DNA from: Neolentinus lepideus HHB14362 ss-1
Taxonomy: Eukaryota > Basidiomycota > Agaricomycetes > Gloeophyllales > Gloeophyllaceae
Length of the DNA: 64,000 bases
Direction: 5' to 3'
Assembly (NCBI GenBank): GCA_001632425.1
Contig: KV425551.1
Coordinates: forward strand, 1,102,996-1,166,995
In this document: piece by piece, positions 11,513 through 23,600 of the stretch
Layout: every line of letters starts with the position of its first letter
Numbering within the stretch: the stretch's first letter is position 1
Notes under the pieces: model-generated
Seen by the model: only the letters and a program-made list of their open reading frames with translations
Database searches by the model: none
Told to the model about the DNA's origin: nothing
Translations under genes and position numbers: made by a program

Positions 11513-14500
11513 ATGCACCACCCTGTTCGTCTACTGCCAAAGTGCCTCTTCAACCATGTTGGAGTTCGTAGTCGCTCATCCCTGAGACTGGTTCTGGGGA
11601 GGAGGTTGGCCACGCAGGCCGAATCGAACGTCTTCGCCCCTCTGGATACGTTCTCCAACCGCCATATCGGCCCTGACAGCAATGAAACGTCCTATATGCT
11701 CTCGCAATTGGGATACGACTCCATGGATGCATTTATCGAGGCAACCGTGCCCGGGAAGATTCGTATATCAGCGTCTGCTGTTAGCGATGGTTCTATACCC
11801 CCTTTGAGCGAATCAGAATTGCATAGTCGTGCAACAGAACTGGCCAATGCGAATAAGCCATTTAGAAGCTACATAGGCATGGGCTATCACAATGCCGTGG
11901 TACCTCCTGTGATTCTGCGTAATGTGAGTTGGGTTTCGCCATGCATTCATTCGACCTATACGGTTAACACGGGTATAAGACAATTGAGAACCCTGCTTGG
12001 TACACGCCATACACTCCGTACCAGCCTGAGATCGCTCAAGGTACGACTGCAATTCAATTCGCGCGATCCGAAACTGAGCTTCCGCTGATTTACAGGACGC
12101 CTTGAGTCCCTCGTCAACTTCCAAACAATGGTTATGTCTTTAACGTCTATGGATATTGCCAACGCCTCATTGCTAGATGAGGCGACCGCTGCCGCTGAAG
12201 GCATGGTTATGGCTTACACGCATAGTGGCCAGAAGAAGCGGACTTTCTTCGTGGACAAGGGCGTCTCTCCCCAGACGCTCTCCGTTCTTCGTACTCGTGC
12301 TAAGGGCTTTGGAATCGACCTGGTAATCGGAGATGCTGCCATCGTCAGCGAACATATCTCTGCTGGAAATGTTTCTGGCGTCCTCGTTCAATATCCGGAT
12401 GTGAATGGACGTATTCAGGACTTCCGTACATTGGCTGAGACGGTCCACATAGGAGGTGCTCTATTGATTTGCGGGACCGATCTCTTGGCCCTCACGATGC
12501 TGAAACCGCCTGGAGAGTGGGGTGCAGATATCGTCTATGGCAACTCAGCTCGATTTGGTGTCCCTGCAGGGTACGGGGGACCTCATGCTGCTTTCTTCGC
12601 GGTCAGCGATGCTTTGAAGCGGAAGATGCCCGGTCGTTTGATTGGACGAAGCCGTGACACCATGGGACGACCTGCCTATCGGCTCGCCCTACAGAGTGAG
12701 TATCGATCATACAGATGTTAGTCAGAAGCTGACAAGGTTTCAACAGCCCGTGAACAGCACATTCGTCGCGAAAAGGCCACGAGTAACATCTGTACCAGTC
12801 AGGCCTTGCTTGCGAACATGGCAGCTATGTATGCGGTCTATCACGGACCTGAGGGTTTGCATAACATCGCAAACAAGGTCCACCGGTTCACTCAGGTCCT
12901 GAAGTCATCGGTTGAAGGCGCCGGCTTCAAAGTTGTCAATGCGGAATTTTTCGATACTCTCACCGTGAATGTGGCGGCCAAGGATGGCTTGACTGCAGCA
13001 GCGGTTCATAATGTTGCTACAGCAGCTGGTATCAACTTACGTCGCGTGGATGATGCACATGTCGGTATCACATTGGATGAGAGCGTCGGTCCTCGGGATC
13101 TTGTGGACATCATCAACGTTTTCAATGCCTCTGCTACCTCCAGCTTGGTTAGCCTGGGCGATCTAACGGTCCCGGCTGGGGTGTCCATTCCAGCTGCACT
13201 CCAGCGCACCTCTAAGTTTCTGCCTCACCCTGTCTTCAATCAGCACCACTCGGAGACCGAGATGCTCCGCTACATCTATCACTTGCAGTCGAAGGATCTT
13301 GGTCTAGTTCACGCAATGATTCCCCTGGGCAGTTGCACCATGAAGTTGAACAGCACGAGCAGTATGATTCCACTGACGTGGCCTCAGTTCAGCGCTGTCC
13401 ATCCTTTCGCGCCTAAAGATCAGGTCAAGGGGTATCTCGAGATGATCAAAGTATGGTCGCATCTAAGATTGGCTATGTTGCACGCTCACCATGTATGCGC
13501 AGGAACTGGAGAATGATCTTTGCAAAATCACTGGGTTCCATTCTTGCTCACTTCAGCCAAACTCTGGTGCAGCCGGAGAGTACGCGGGATTGACTGTCAT
13601 CCGCGCCTACCATGAGTCTCGTGGCCAAAGCCACAGGGATATTTGTCTAATTCCCGTCAGTGCACATGGAACGAATCCAGCTGTAAGCATCGATTCCACA
13701 GTAGCTTACACTTGCGCTTATAGAGATATATTGCAGTCCGCTGTCATGGCCGGTTTGAAAGTAGTCCCTGTCAAGAGTCTCCCGGATGGCAGTCTCGATT
13801 TGGAAGATCTTAAGGCCAAGGCTGAAAAGCACAAAGACAATCTCGCTGCATTTATGGTGACTATCGTCTCCTCGATCTAGAAATTCTATTCTAATCGCTT
13901 CGCGTAGATCACGTATCCGTCTACTTTCGGCGTCTTCGAAGCCGGTGTGCAGGACGTAAGCCATACCATACCATACCAAGCGACGATCACACTCAGTACC
14001 TGAGACAGGCTTGCCGGATTATCCATGAATATGGCGGTCAAGTGTACTTGGACGGTACAGCTGCCCGCATTAATTCATCTTGAACATCTTGACTCACCTT
14101 GTCCAGGTGCTAACCTGAATGCCCAAGTTGGTGTCACTAATCCCGCTACGTGCGGAGGTGATGTCTGCCATCTGAACTTGCACAAGACGTTTGCTATGTA
14201 CGTGTCTCACCATGTCATGGTTTGCGTTCACGCTTACCATCGACTATCTTAGCCCCCACGGTGGTGGAGGTCCTGGAGTGGGGTATGTTCTTCTGCTCAT
14301 GTTGCGCGAACTCTGACTGACTTTTGAAAAAAAAAAAGACCAATTTGCGTGGCTGAACACCTTGCACCGTTCTTGCCCACTCATCCTATTGTGGCTACTG
14401 GCGGAGATAAACCTATCGACGCTGTGGCAGCAGCACAATTTGGCAGTGCTTCTATACTGCTCATCTCCTGGTCGTATATCAAGATGCTCGGAGGACAGGG

Positions 14501-15288
14501 CCTGTCGAACTCATCTAAGGTCGCTCTGTTGAATGCGAACTATATGGCTCACCGTCTTTCAGGATATTACAGCCTACGCTATAAGAACCACAACGGCCGA
14601 GTCGCTCATGAACTGCTTATTGACCTCGCTGAATTCGACAAAGCGGCGGGACTGAAAGTTACTGACTTTGCAAAGCGTCTGCAGGTTGGTACTGTTCTTT
14701 CTGCGGATGATCAACTACCTGACCGTTCATTGCTCTAGGACTACGGATTCCATCCCCCGACATGTTCTTGGCCCATCTCGACTTGTATGCTGATTGAGCC
14801 GACCGAATCTGAGACTCTGGAAGAGATCGATAGGTGCGAGTTGGGAAGAATTCGCTGAGCAATTCCCGTAAATGCTCATGCCGGTATCTCGTTTAGGTTC
14901 TGTGATGCCATGATCCAGATACATCAGGAAGCTCAGGATATCATCACCGGCAAACAGCCCAAGGACAATAATGTTCTGAAGAACGCACCTCATCCACCCC
15001 AAGTCATTGCCTTACCTGAAAACGAGTGGAGCAGGTACGTGCGGCGACGTTGGTCCTTCGTTCGTGTGCTCACTCCAGGGCGATTAGGCCATATTCTCGT
15101 ATGACGGCTGCATATCCCAAGCCTTGGTTGCTAGAGAAGAAGTTCTGGCCTACAGTGTGCAGAATTGATGACGCTTATGGTGACTTGAACTTAATCGTAC
15201 GTCGACGCTATTCCAGATATGGCCTCCGCTTATCATCTGTCCACAGTGCGACTGCCCTTCCGTCGAAGAAACTGCCAGTGATGTATAA
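11513..15288 (+). CDS. GCV2: glycine dehydrogenase (decarboxylating), mitochondrial P protein
   Basis: Fifteen exons (first 11513-11923, last 15247-15288) sum to 1006 aa, the usual size. The basic, Ser/Arg-rich N terminus looks like a mitochondrial presequence. [24 protein letters not shown], then [15 protein letters not shown] mark the N half. [13 protein letters not shown] and [10 protein letters not shown] mark the C half. The motif [18 protein letters not shown] carries the pyridoxal-phosphate lysine at about residue 750. The enzyme decarboxylates glycine and passes aminomethyl to lipoyl-H protein in the glycine cleavage system of the matrix. The 3' half has very small exons (48, 46 and 30 nt). 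The intron at 14283-14338 ends in eleven A residues before the AG instead of a pyrimidine tract, which is odd but needed for frame. Confidence 0.95.
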
Positions 15289-15420
15289 AGCTGCTTCACT
15301 TCCCTTGATTTGCCACCCTCGAAGCAATGCTATCAACTAGACACTTGCGCAATGCTCAACCACGCGCGCCATTAGACATTGTGTTATCATAGCTCTGTAT
15401 AGTCATTTTGTAGAACTACG

Positions 15421-17643
15421 TTAATTCCGGATCTTCAACGTATCCGGTAATGTTTTCCATAGCTCTGGTAGATGCTGCTTTATGATGGATAGCGTTTTGA
15501 GATGTTTTTTGTTTTTCTTTGCGCAAGCTAAGACAATGCGAGCGCTCCGGACGTCAGGAGCGTTGTTCTCTGGCAGAGAGGGCATTTCGAGGCAAAGGAG
15601 CCTCACGGCCTCGTCCAACATGTCCGCACTACAGAGACATTCAAGCCAGTGATTCCAGTTCACCAGATCCAAGTCAAACCCGAACTTATGAACCCTGGAG
15701 TACAGTTTTCGCGGCAACGATATGTCTCCCGCAGACTTGCAGGCTTTGACAATGATATGTAGACTGGAATTGTCATATCGGCCGCTCAGCAGTAGACGGT
15801 CCCAGATCCGGTACGCCTCGGTGAAGGACCCCACAGCGATGTACGTTCCCATCAGTTGATTCCACAGTGCGGTGCTGGGAGTGAAGGATGGTTCCACCAT
15901 CAAAAAGCGATGAATGCGATGTACAGCAAGGAGGACGTCCTCGTGTCGTCTGGCACCATCCACTGAGGAGATTTGCGAGAATGCGAGAGAGTAAACACCC
16001 TCCGTCACAGGATGCTTAGCGCGGCGCATGTCACCCACTATCTGGAAATACTGGTCTGGCTGTAACGGGCTTGTCTGTGAGCATGGTGCTCGGCAGTACG
16101 CCCGCAAGATGCCATCATACTCTTCTGAGCTCAGAGATGCCTCTGGCCATAGATTTTTGACGAATAGATAGAGTGCGAAGGCCCGATCGAAGGATGTCGC
16201 TACACGCAGGAGCATGATGATGATGGCACTGAGCGTGGGGCCGCTCACGGATACGTTCAACTTGCGCATATCTTCGATCAGGTTTATAGCCACCGCCAGA
16301 TACTTCGTCCTGTTCGGCGAGACCAGGAGCGTGCGGAGCAGGATTGTGAAGATCCCAGCCTCAACGCTTTGACCCGGTTCCGAGCGAACTGAATCCTCCA
16401 ATATCTGGAGAGCGGTATCGATGGCATCGTCATTAGGTAGTTGCAATGGTTTTGCGCCTATGCAAATCGCGTGGATGAGAGCGTCCATTGTACCCCGCTC
16501 CAAAGGAATGTTGGAGGCACGGGCTTCAGCGTAGACAGCCTTGGCCTTCTCTACCCCCCCTTCAGTAAGAGCGTTTCGAACGAGCAGTGACCAAGTCGAG
16601 GACGTTCCCTTCACGCCCATCTCCCGCTCTAACTCTCGGAGATCCCGCACAGCGGACGAGATGCCCAAGATGACATTCAATGTGCTTGGCTGAGCTTGGA
16701 TGCCTTTATCTGCGGATGATCTGAACAATCTCAAAGCCGCGCGAGGACCGTTGCGCAGCGATTCATCTGCCAGCTTCTCGTTCTGCCGCTGAAGCTGGAG
16801 ATGCAAATAGTATTCATGAATGAGAGCCGCATGGGAGGACAAATCTGTGCGGTCAGCATAGATCTCCTTGACATATAGGAGCTCTGATGCTTCTTGGGGA
16901 AGGGAGTCTCTCTTCAGTTCGGCCAGGACTTTTGAGAGGTCCTCGATGGTAGGTACATCCTTGGATATCACGCGCAGGACATCAGAAGCCAGTTCAGAGA
17001 GACTGTCAGAGCATCCTGATACCCTTCGCCCTTCGCGAATTAATGAAAGAGTGTGGGGAACTAGAGATGACAGCCTCGCTTCAGCCAGATGATCGAGAAG
17101 TTCCACCCACAACTGGTCACTGGGAGCGAAAGGGCTTGATTTCCGGACCATACCGTTTAACCACTCAAGCGCGGCATTCTCATGTCCACATTTCAATAGA
17201 GTGCGCACCACATCCTCGTACAATCCTAGATGCAGAGGAATGCCAAACAGGACGGGCATGTCCAACAGTATCGCCCGAGAAAGTTCGATATCTTTGGAAT
17301 CACCGGAACGAAGAAGGACTCGAATACCAGCCAGAAGGTGACCCTCACTCAAAAGTCCACTGCTCGCAGGGCGCAAATCATCTTTCTCGCGTAGAAGACG
17401 GGCTAGATCCTGGTATGTTTCCCCAACGCCATGGCTCTTCTGCACAGATACCCGGTACGAGGCAACCAGTGTCGCAAGCTCATCCAAGGACGTAGAGTAT
17501 GATCGAAGGAACCTAGCGTGAGTGAAGAGAGGGGTTCTAACACGAGTTGCACTGGCAGGCCTAGTAGTCCATCGTGCCGTCCGGGACGAGTATATCCTCG
17601 TTAGGAACTCATTTGACTTCGAAAGGCTTTTCCAAAGGGACAT
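15421..17643 (-). CDS. pentatricopeptide-repeat protein, probably mitochondrial
   Basis: A single uninterrupted frame of 740 codons, unusual in this intron-rich window. The start region is Ser/Arg-rich with few acids over about 60 residues, as in mitochondrial targeting sequences. The rest is helical with PPR-like units, for example YDGILRAYCRAP, LWNQLMGTYIAVGSFTEAYRIWDRLL, LHIIVKACKSAGD and NWNHWLECLCSADMLDEAVRLL near residues 500-700. PPR proteins bind organelle RNA and act in its processing, stability or translation; the target here cannot be told. It is divergently transcribed from Sec61 gamma with 254 bp between start codons. Confidence 0.75.
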   Translation of the reverse strand: MSLWKSLSKSNEFLTRIYSSRTARWTTRPASATRVRTPLFTHARFLRSYSTSLDELATLVASYRVSVQKSHGVGETYQDLARLLREKDDLRPASSGLLSEGHLLAGIRVLLRSGDSKDIELSRAILLDMPVLFGIPLHLGLYEDVVRTLLKCGHENAALEWLNGMVRKSSPFAPSDQLWVELLDHLAEARLSSLVPHTLSLIREGRRVSGCSDSLSELASDVLRVISKDVPTIEDLSKVLAELKRDSLPQEASELLYVKEIYADRTDLSSHAALIHEYYLHLQLQRQNEKLADESLRNGPRAALRLFRSSADKGIQAQPSTLNVILGISSAVRDLRELEREMGVKGTSSTWSLLVRNALTEGGVEKAKAVYAEARASNIPLERGTMDALIHAICIGAKPLQLPNDDAIDTALQILEDSVRSEPGQSVEAGIFTILLRTLLVSPNRTKYLAVAINLIEDMRKLNVSVSGPTLSAIIIMLLRVATSFDRAFALYLFVKNLWPEASLSSEEYDGILRAYCRAPCSQTSPLQPDQYFQIVGDMRRAKHPVTEGVYSLAFSQISSVDGARRHEDVLLAVHRIHRFLMVEPSFTPSTALWNQLMGTYIAVGSFTEAYRIWDRLLLSGRYDNSSLHIIVKACKSAGDISLPRKLYSRVHKFGFDLDLVNWNHWLECLCSADMLDEAVRLLCLEMPSLPENNAPDVRSARIVLACAKKNKKHLKTLSIIKQHLPELWKTLPDTLKIRN

Positions 17644-17897
17644 TCATGCGGGCTACATGCATTCAAGATGTATCATCTTTATTTTGAGAATAAAAAGATC
17701 TAAACGTACCAGTTGGCTGCCGGCGCCGTCACCCGAGTCGACGCGAATAGGCGCGTTCAAGTGGAAGATAACCGTGGGACCCGAAGCCAGCATGAAGTGA
17801 GGCACTTACACGTCGGACATTTCCTCACGCATACCACTGGCACGTCGTTAATCCCAACCTTCCTCTCTTTCATACGGTCCCATCGGTCTCTAGCATT

Positions 17898-18320
17898 ATG
17901 TCGGACAAAGTCAAGGAGTTCATCGAAGTCCCTCAGGAGTTCATCAAGGATGGCCAGCAGGTGCTGTAGCTCTTCAGGCAAACCGATGCTATGTGGTTGA
18001 CCGCTTCCTCACAATAGTTCCTTACTCGCTGCACAAAACCTTCTCAAAAGGGTGAGATGAACTGCTACTCTTTATCTCCTTCAACATGATCAACGTCTCT
18101 CCAGAATTCACTCAGATTTGTCGGGCTGTGGCCATCGGTTTCGCCATTATTGGTTTCATTGGCTACTTCGTGAAGTTGATCCATATCCCTATGTAAGTTT
18201 TTTAAGCCACTGCTTTGGTCTCGTATCTGATCTTCGTGATAGTAATAATATTCTCGTGTATGTCCACCACTTCTTTACTTGCAATGCTATGCTAACCCGG
18301 CCAACAGGGGAGGAGCGTGA
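17898..18320 (+). CDS. SSS1: Sec61 gamma, translocon subunit, 70 aa
   Basis: Five tiny exons (17898-17960, 18018-18051, 18105-18192, 18243-18257, 18308-18320) join to 71 codons. The protein starts [21 protein letters not shown](20 residues and on), continues [10 protein letters not shown] and [21 protein letters not shown], and ends NNILVGGA. This is the tail-anchored gamma subunit of the ER Sec61 channel, with its single transmembrane helix at about residues 40-60. Length and sequence match the family almost everywhere. The fourth exon is only 15 nt and the last coding part 13 nt. It is easily missed by ORF-based annotation because no single frame is long. Confidence 0.95.
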
Positions 18321-18512
18321 TCTACTATGTACTGTATCGCTGGCGACGTATATAATTGAGGGAGGTAATGCATCGGATTTCGGCTGTCTTGAGAGATTGA
18401 GAGAGTACCTCTGCAAGTAGCTTCCTGACCATGCGTTTGGAGTGCGAAGGTTACAACCCATCCACCTCGCACAACAGATGCCAACTCCATGTTAAGGACA
18501 TCCAGCGTAGCC

Positions 18513-20102
18513 TCATGCCAGCGCCTCGATAGACAAATGATCCTGCCTCTGTTCTGCTGCAACCTCTGACTTCGGAGTCTCTGGTCCATTCTCCGGCTGT
18601 ATGGATGTACAAGATGGGTGACGGGACGGGTATCCATGATCGCCCAAGTTCTTCCGTTTCTTCTTCCAAAAGCACCACACACGAAATACATCCTGCGTTG
18701 ACACCGTAAGCTGTGTTTCAGAGGATCATGAAAGGCTTACCTGTTGAGTGCCGAACACAAGGAAGGCCACCAGAGGAACTTATTCACTCCCGTCAGCATA
18801 CATTGGGCTGCTCTGTGATTCCTCACTTACGGGATGCTACGATCACATAAGGCAACGCCATGTTCGGTTGGACCACGAAAAGTATACAGACCCTTATGCA
18901 CGTAAGATGGTATCTCCTCTTTCTGGTGCATGGCAACAACTCACCCAAGGGTAATCCACGTGTATAGAGTGAAGGTGCCGGCTCGGAGACACATAGATAT
19001 GGACGGTCTCCGCTTCACAAGTGGAAATGCCCTTTGTATTTTGACCCAACGGCGAGAGAATTCGGTCGCAATGATGGCTACTCAGAAGTGAGGTCAAAGT
19101 AAATTTCGACCAATTTGTACGGCTAGTGCTAACCTGCAAAAATCGTTATCACAATCATCATGACGGCGCAGAACACGGACACCGAGTTCTGGCTAATGGT
19201 GCAATGTCAGCGAACCTGTGATGGTCGACAATTTGCACTCACAAGGTTTCAAGTTGGACAGAGCAGTACAGGCCAGAAGGACCGCCCACAACATCAGGAT
19301 GTGTGGCGATGATCTAAGACCCGTTAGGACTGTCTTCCAATACGCCAGATGCTACACGTACGATGCCGCTTGCAAGGGTAAAGGCAAGGAATGTTATGTA
19401 TGGTGGAGCTAAAGCCTGGGTATCCGACGTGAGTTCATGTGTCCAGGATGGTGAGGAGGAAAGCTCACGAGTATCTTATATGACCAGTGTGGGGTGCCAC
19501 GCCGACCGGATACAGAGAAAGAAACCTCGTGAAACATGGTCCATAACTTCCAAGGCATCAGTTCTGGATATGACTTGGAGAAGATTGACCGTGCTAACTT
19601 GTATAACGACGGCTACACCAGCGACTGCCGCCCTAGGGACCCATATACTCTGAGAGGTAGGACGACCTCGTCTTACAAAACCACTCACATGGGAGCAACG
19701 CCGCCTATCATGGTAGCCTGAGCGTTGCATAGCCTGTGAGGTGGCGCGGAATATTTGAGACTATTGGTGTCATACACACTGGAATTCGTCACTGTCGAGC
19801 AATGTCTGATGCCATTCTCTGTTTGACCTACGTCAGAGAGTAGCAAATGGAGTACAGAATCCAAGTTATACAGAAGTTGACGAGTGTCGGATGGCATGAG
19901 ATTCGTTTAGACATGAGGAGTGTGAGGACAAGGAGTGGCATGCCAATATGGCCACCAGCGAGATGTAAGGCGAGATATACTGGCCGCAATGATGCCTGAG
20001 ACGGATTGTCGTTGCCAGTGTTTGTCCCTACTTTACAGGAACGTTATGATGAGAGAGGGTATCAGCCGTATACACTCTGCCACACTCACAAGTGGCACCC
20101 AT
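18513..20102 (-). CDS. orphan seven-transmembrane receptor-like protein
   Basis: At least ten short exons on the minus strand join into a protein of about 340 aa. The start is at 20102 (MGATWTNTG after removal of an intron), the stop at 18513-18515. Seven hydrophobic segments can be read: LALHLAGGHIGMPLLVLTLL, TLVNFCITWILYSICYSL, TMIGGVAPMAAVAGVAVVI, YITFLAFTLASGIVRVA, SVFCAVMMIVITIFAAII, AGTFTLYTWITLGVCILFVV and PYVIVASVPLVAFLVFGTQ. The C-terminal tail (RVWCFWKKKRKN, then Pro/Glu/Ser-rich) is basic just after the last helix, as in G-protein-coupled receptors. The sequence resembles a large unassigned 7TM family of mushrooms that I recognise by pattern, not name; it is not an STE3 pheromone receptor by its motifs. 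Ligand and coupling are unknown. Exact exon joins in the middle are less certain than the overall layout. Confidence 0.65.
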
Positions 20103-20676
20103 GTCAGGAAGCATCGGGGTGGAAGGGCACTATTCCGAAACCAAGATATTGAGGGGAGAAACCAGACAAAGCTGCCAGAGCGGAAAGAAGCAAGCGGCCA
20201 GCGCAGTAGGGTACCGACGTCGAGGACTAGGATCACAAAGATGATCCCTAATACCAGCCCTTTCATGGCTGAGTTGTTCCGGTCAACGCATTAACAGGAT
20301 TACGCCTTCGGTACCCAGACCGGCCATCTTGACCATCAAATAATATGCCCAAAGTGCGAGAGAATCGCGACGGTGATGGTTCTTCGAGCGGTTGCTATTG
20401 TGAGTTGAATGAGGTGCCGTATATACGCACATCAATCAGAGTGGAGGCTGTCCTGCCCAGTTCAACAGCAACGAAATTGACCGGAGTGCCACGATGTCTA
20501 CTGACCATGGCGATGTGCGATGACCAATCGTGTCTTTATGAGGGTGTAGACACGACTCACGACTATTCCGATGGATGCTCTAGCTCGTGCGCTTGTGATA
20601 ATAATATTCCACTGGGCAGTGTGTGAATTGTGAGAAAGTGAAAAGGTAAATACGGATAGAACCAAATGACACATCG
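20103..20676. other. intergenic region with unexplained coding-like fragments
   Basis: A gap of about 570 bp between the 7TM gene start and the COG1 stop. A minus-strand frame at 20033-20266 begins with a strongly hydrophobic run (LVLGIIFVILVLDV) and overlaps the first 7TM exon. It could be 5' UTR or the remnant of another membrane-protein gene. I could not join it to anything. Confidence 0.35.
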
Positions 20677-23600
20677 TTATTGAAAAAATGTACTTTCGAC
20701 TAAGAGTAAACCGAACCGCACGGATGGCTTGACGAGATCAATGACTGGATTCACAGTACTCTCAGGCGCAGGAGGACCAAGGCGTAGCAACGCTGTTTGC
20801 TTCCCACTGTTGCCTTTGAGTGCCATTCGAGGTAATAAGGGCTCGAGCAAGAGTTGCGTGCGGAATAAAGAATCCGATATAGAATCTTCCGACACCGTAT
20901 TCAGCTGCTACAGAAATGGATCAATAACTATTGTAAAGAAAAGGGAAGAGAGTAAGAGACGGACCTCTGTTCCCAATTTCTCCATGGCCGAGGTTATCAA
21001 CTCAGAGACATCGTGCCATCCATCTCCCCAGAGTTCTATCACCTTTCGTAAAAACAGCAGATCCGGGAAGATGTCATTTGCAGATACTCCAGACAATTCT
21101 CCGTCCGCACTGCCTAGCAGGCTGGTAATAAAAGCCCGAAGCGTTTCATCTTCAGGTCCTTCACCGGGATCAGAGCGAGTTATGCTGATCTGCTGTACGG
21201 ATTCAACCAGTAAGGAGAGACATCGCATTAATGCGGCGGAAGGTCGTGAGACCCGGGATAACTCCGCTGAAATCTGTCGTGAGAAGCTATTCAATTAGAA
21301 GGCAGACCAGACAGGTAGCTTACTCGTTGCTGTATCTCTACGTTGACTTGCTGCAAGATAGCGCCAATATACTTGCACCGCTGACTCGACACTACGATTT
21401 CTCCACCGTTCCACAGTTTTGAGATAGAGGTCTTTGGTTCGTACCTTAAAATCTGGTAGGTAGGGTGAACCGTCAGGCCCGATGTAGGAAGGACATGATT
21501 GTGACGAACTGTTTGCAACTTCTGCACTACAACTGATGTTCTTGGAAAATTCAGAAGTTGACGAGAGAGCGTCGGCGATTTGTCCGATGAAAATAATCTT
21601 CTTGAGAGGCAGATCTGGGGCAGTGCTGAGTGAGCATTCAGACTCGCATAAGTCATCCCTCGTTACCTGCACTGTCAGAGAGATTATTCAAAGTCGAAAC
21701 AAGGATATCTAACACTGTTGAGCACGATTTATTCGCTTCCAGGCGATACTCATGTAGCAATGATGCAGTTAATCCTCTGGGTCCGTATTTAGATAGCAAA
21801 TCGCAAATCGATATATAAGACATAGCACTCACTCAGAGTCATCCTTGTCTGATTTGATCATATCCATGCTTCTCCGTAATTCCCGGACAGGAACTTCAAG
21901 GGCCTCCAAAACTCGGTCGAGCAGCGTTGTTCGACCAGACAGATGGCGTCGTATAGTCATTTTATATTTGAGGAAGGACTCAATATTTGGAACTGCGATG
22001 CCACTCGATTGTGGAACATCCAAAGAAGGTATAGCCGTGAATGCATCCATTATTGTCGACCCATCTATGCCAATCGTAGGTGTCTGAGTGTTGTCCCCAT
22101 TGAAAAAACCGTGAAACTAACCGTTCTCCGACTCATCCAGATTGTCCACCACAGAAGATAGCTTTCCTTGGAATCCTGTGTCTACATCTAACAAGGCGGC
22201 TCTCCACAAGTGCGAAATGCGCTTGCGATACATGGTATCAAGCACCGTCCTAAGACGAGCCCTTTCCGCTTCCTGCAGTTCTGAGCCGCTCCGTAACCAC
22301 TTCAGCAACATTTTACGGACCCTCCACACTTCCTCGATGCTGCTGAGGTCCTCCAGCCACGTCTCAGCAACAGTCTCAAACTCGTTGATGGCAGCGTCAA
22401 ACCAGTCCCGCACCTTGGTGCGTAGCGAGGACTGCTGCACCACCGCAGACGAAGAAGAGAGGTCGACATATGGCTTATATGCCTTGATATTTGGCGGAAG
22501 GTAAAGAAGATGTGTGGATGAAGGTAGATCTGTGAGCAAGCCGGATGTCGTGAGTTGCAGATCTTTCGGAAGGGCATTTGCGGATGAGGTGGAGGAATCA
22601 GACTGAATGAACGCCAGAACCCTCCTAATCATGGACTGGTGGTATGGCTCCACATCTTCCTGGAAGATGTCTCGAGCTGTCGACACGGTCCGTGAGATGA
22701 CGTCTAGCACTGCCTGCAGTCTTCCTTTTACTTCTTGCACGACTGACTTCCGGATTTTGGACTTCTTGGGGTTAGTCCGTGCCTTCTGTGGGTGGATACT
22801 TCCATTGCCCTCCACGGCAGTAGATAGGACAGAGGTGACGGTCCTCCGACGTTGCGCCAGAAGGACTGATAGCGTGTCCACCAACGGTCGCGAATCCAAG
22901 AAATGTAAGGTCAAGAGGGTAGCGCAGACATCCTACACCCGAGAGTCTGTGAGAAGGACCCGGCTTCCTAGAAGTTGTAAACGCACTATTGAGGACATAG
23001 AATGCTCTCTAAGCGAGAGGGTACTTTTGTGAGTGATTTGTGAGCGGAGCTGGGAGACTGTTTCCCATTGCCGTTGAACTAATGGAAATTGTTCCTGCAA
23101 TACCATCACTACATGTCTTCAGGTCAACTGAAGACTCGACCTACTTCGACGTCTATCCCATGGCTCTCCCAGCTCTCTTCAATATCGGCATCATCATTTA
23201 TCAGCGCTCGGTGGACTACGCCAGCCAAAAGGAAAAGCCATGCCGCCCTAAGATATTGCTTCCTTTCCAACAGACGCCAGATATGTTCAGGAGCGTCTAG
23301 AAGGAGCTTAATATGAGTGGATAATGACTGAAGACTCTGCAGCTGGGCATCTACATTGAAGACGATTATCAGCGGAGCGAAGACCAGCACAGGAAGTGGT
23401 ACTCACCATCTTTTCGGGTGTGGGCAGGTCTGACGGGCGAGCAAATTTGCTCCCGAGATGGGACCGTATTACTCATATCCTCCAGTGCTCCAAGGACATG
23501 TTTGGACGAGGCAGATAGGGAGATAATCGATGTTGAGGCCTGCAATAGGTCTCGATATCGTTCCCTGTGCTTTCATTCGCGGTCTGAGGATGTAACAGGC

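Noticed and set aside
18513..20102. The 7TM gene as an STE3 pheromone receptor of the mating system
   Set aside because: Helix motifs and the tail do not match STE3, and no pheromone precursor with a C-terminal CaaX box was seen nearby.
22933..22986. In-frame TAG in the COG1 frame
   Set aside because: The stop lies in a 54 nt intron (GTGCGT to TAG) whose removal keeps frame and joins SSI to DVCATLL as expected for Cog1.
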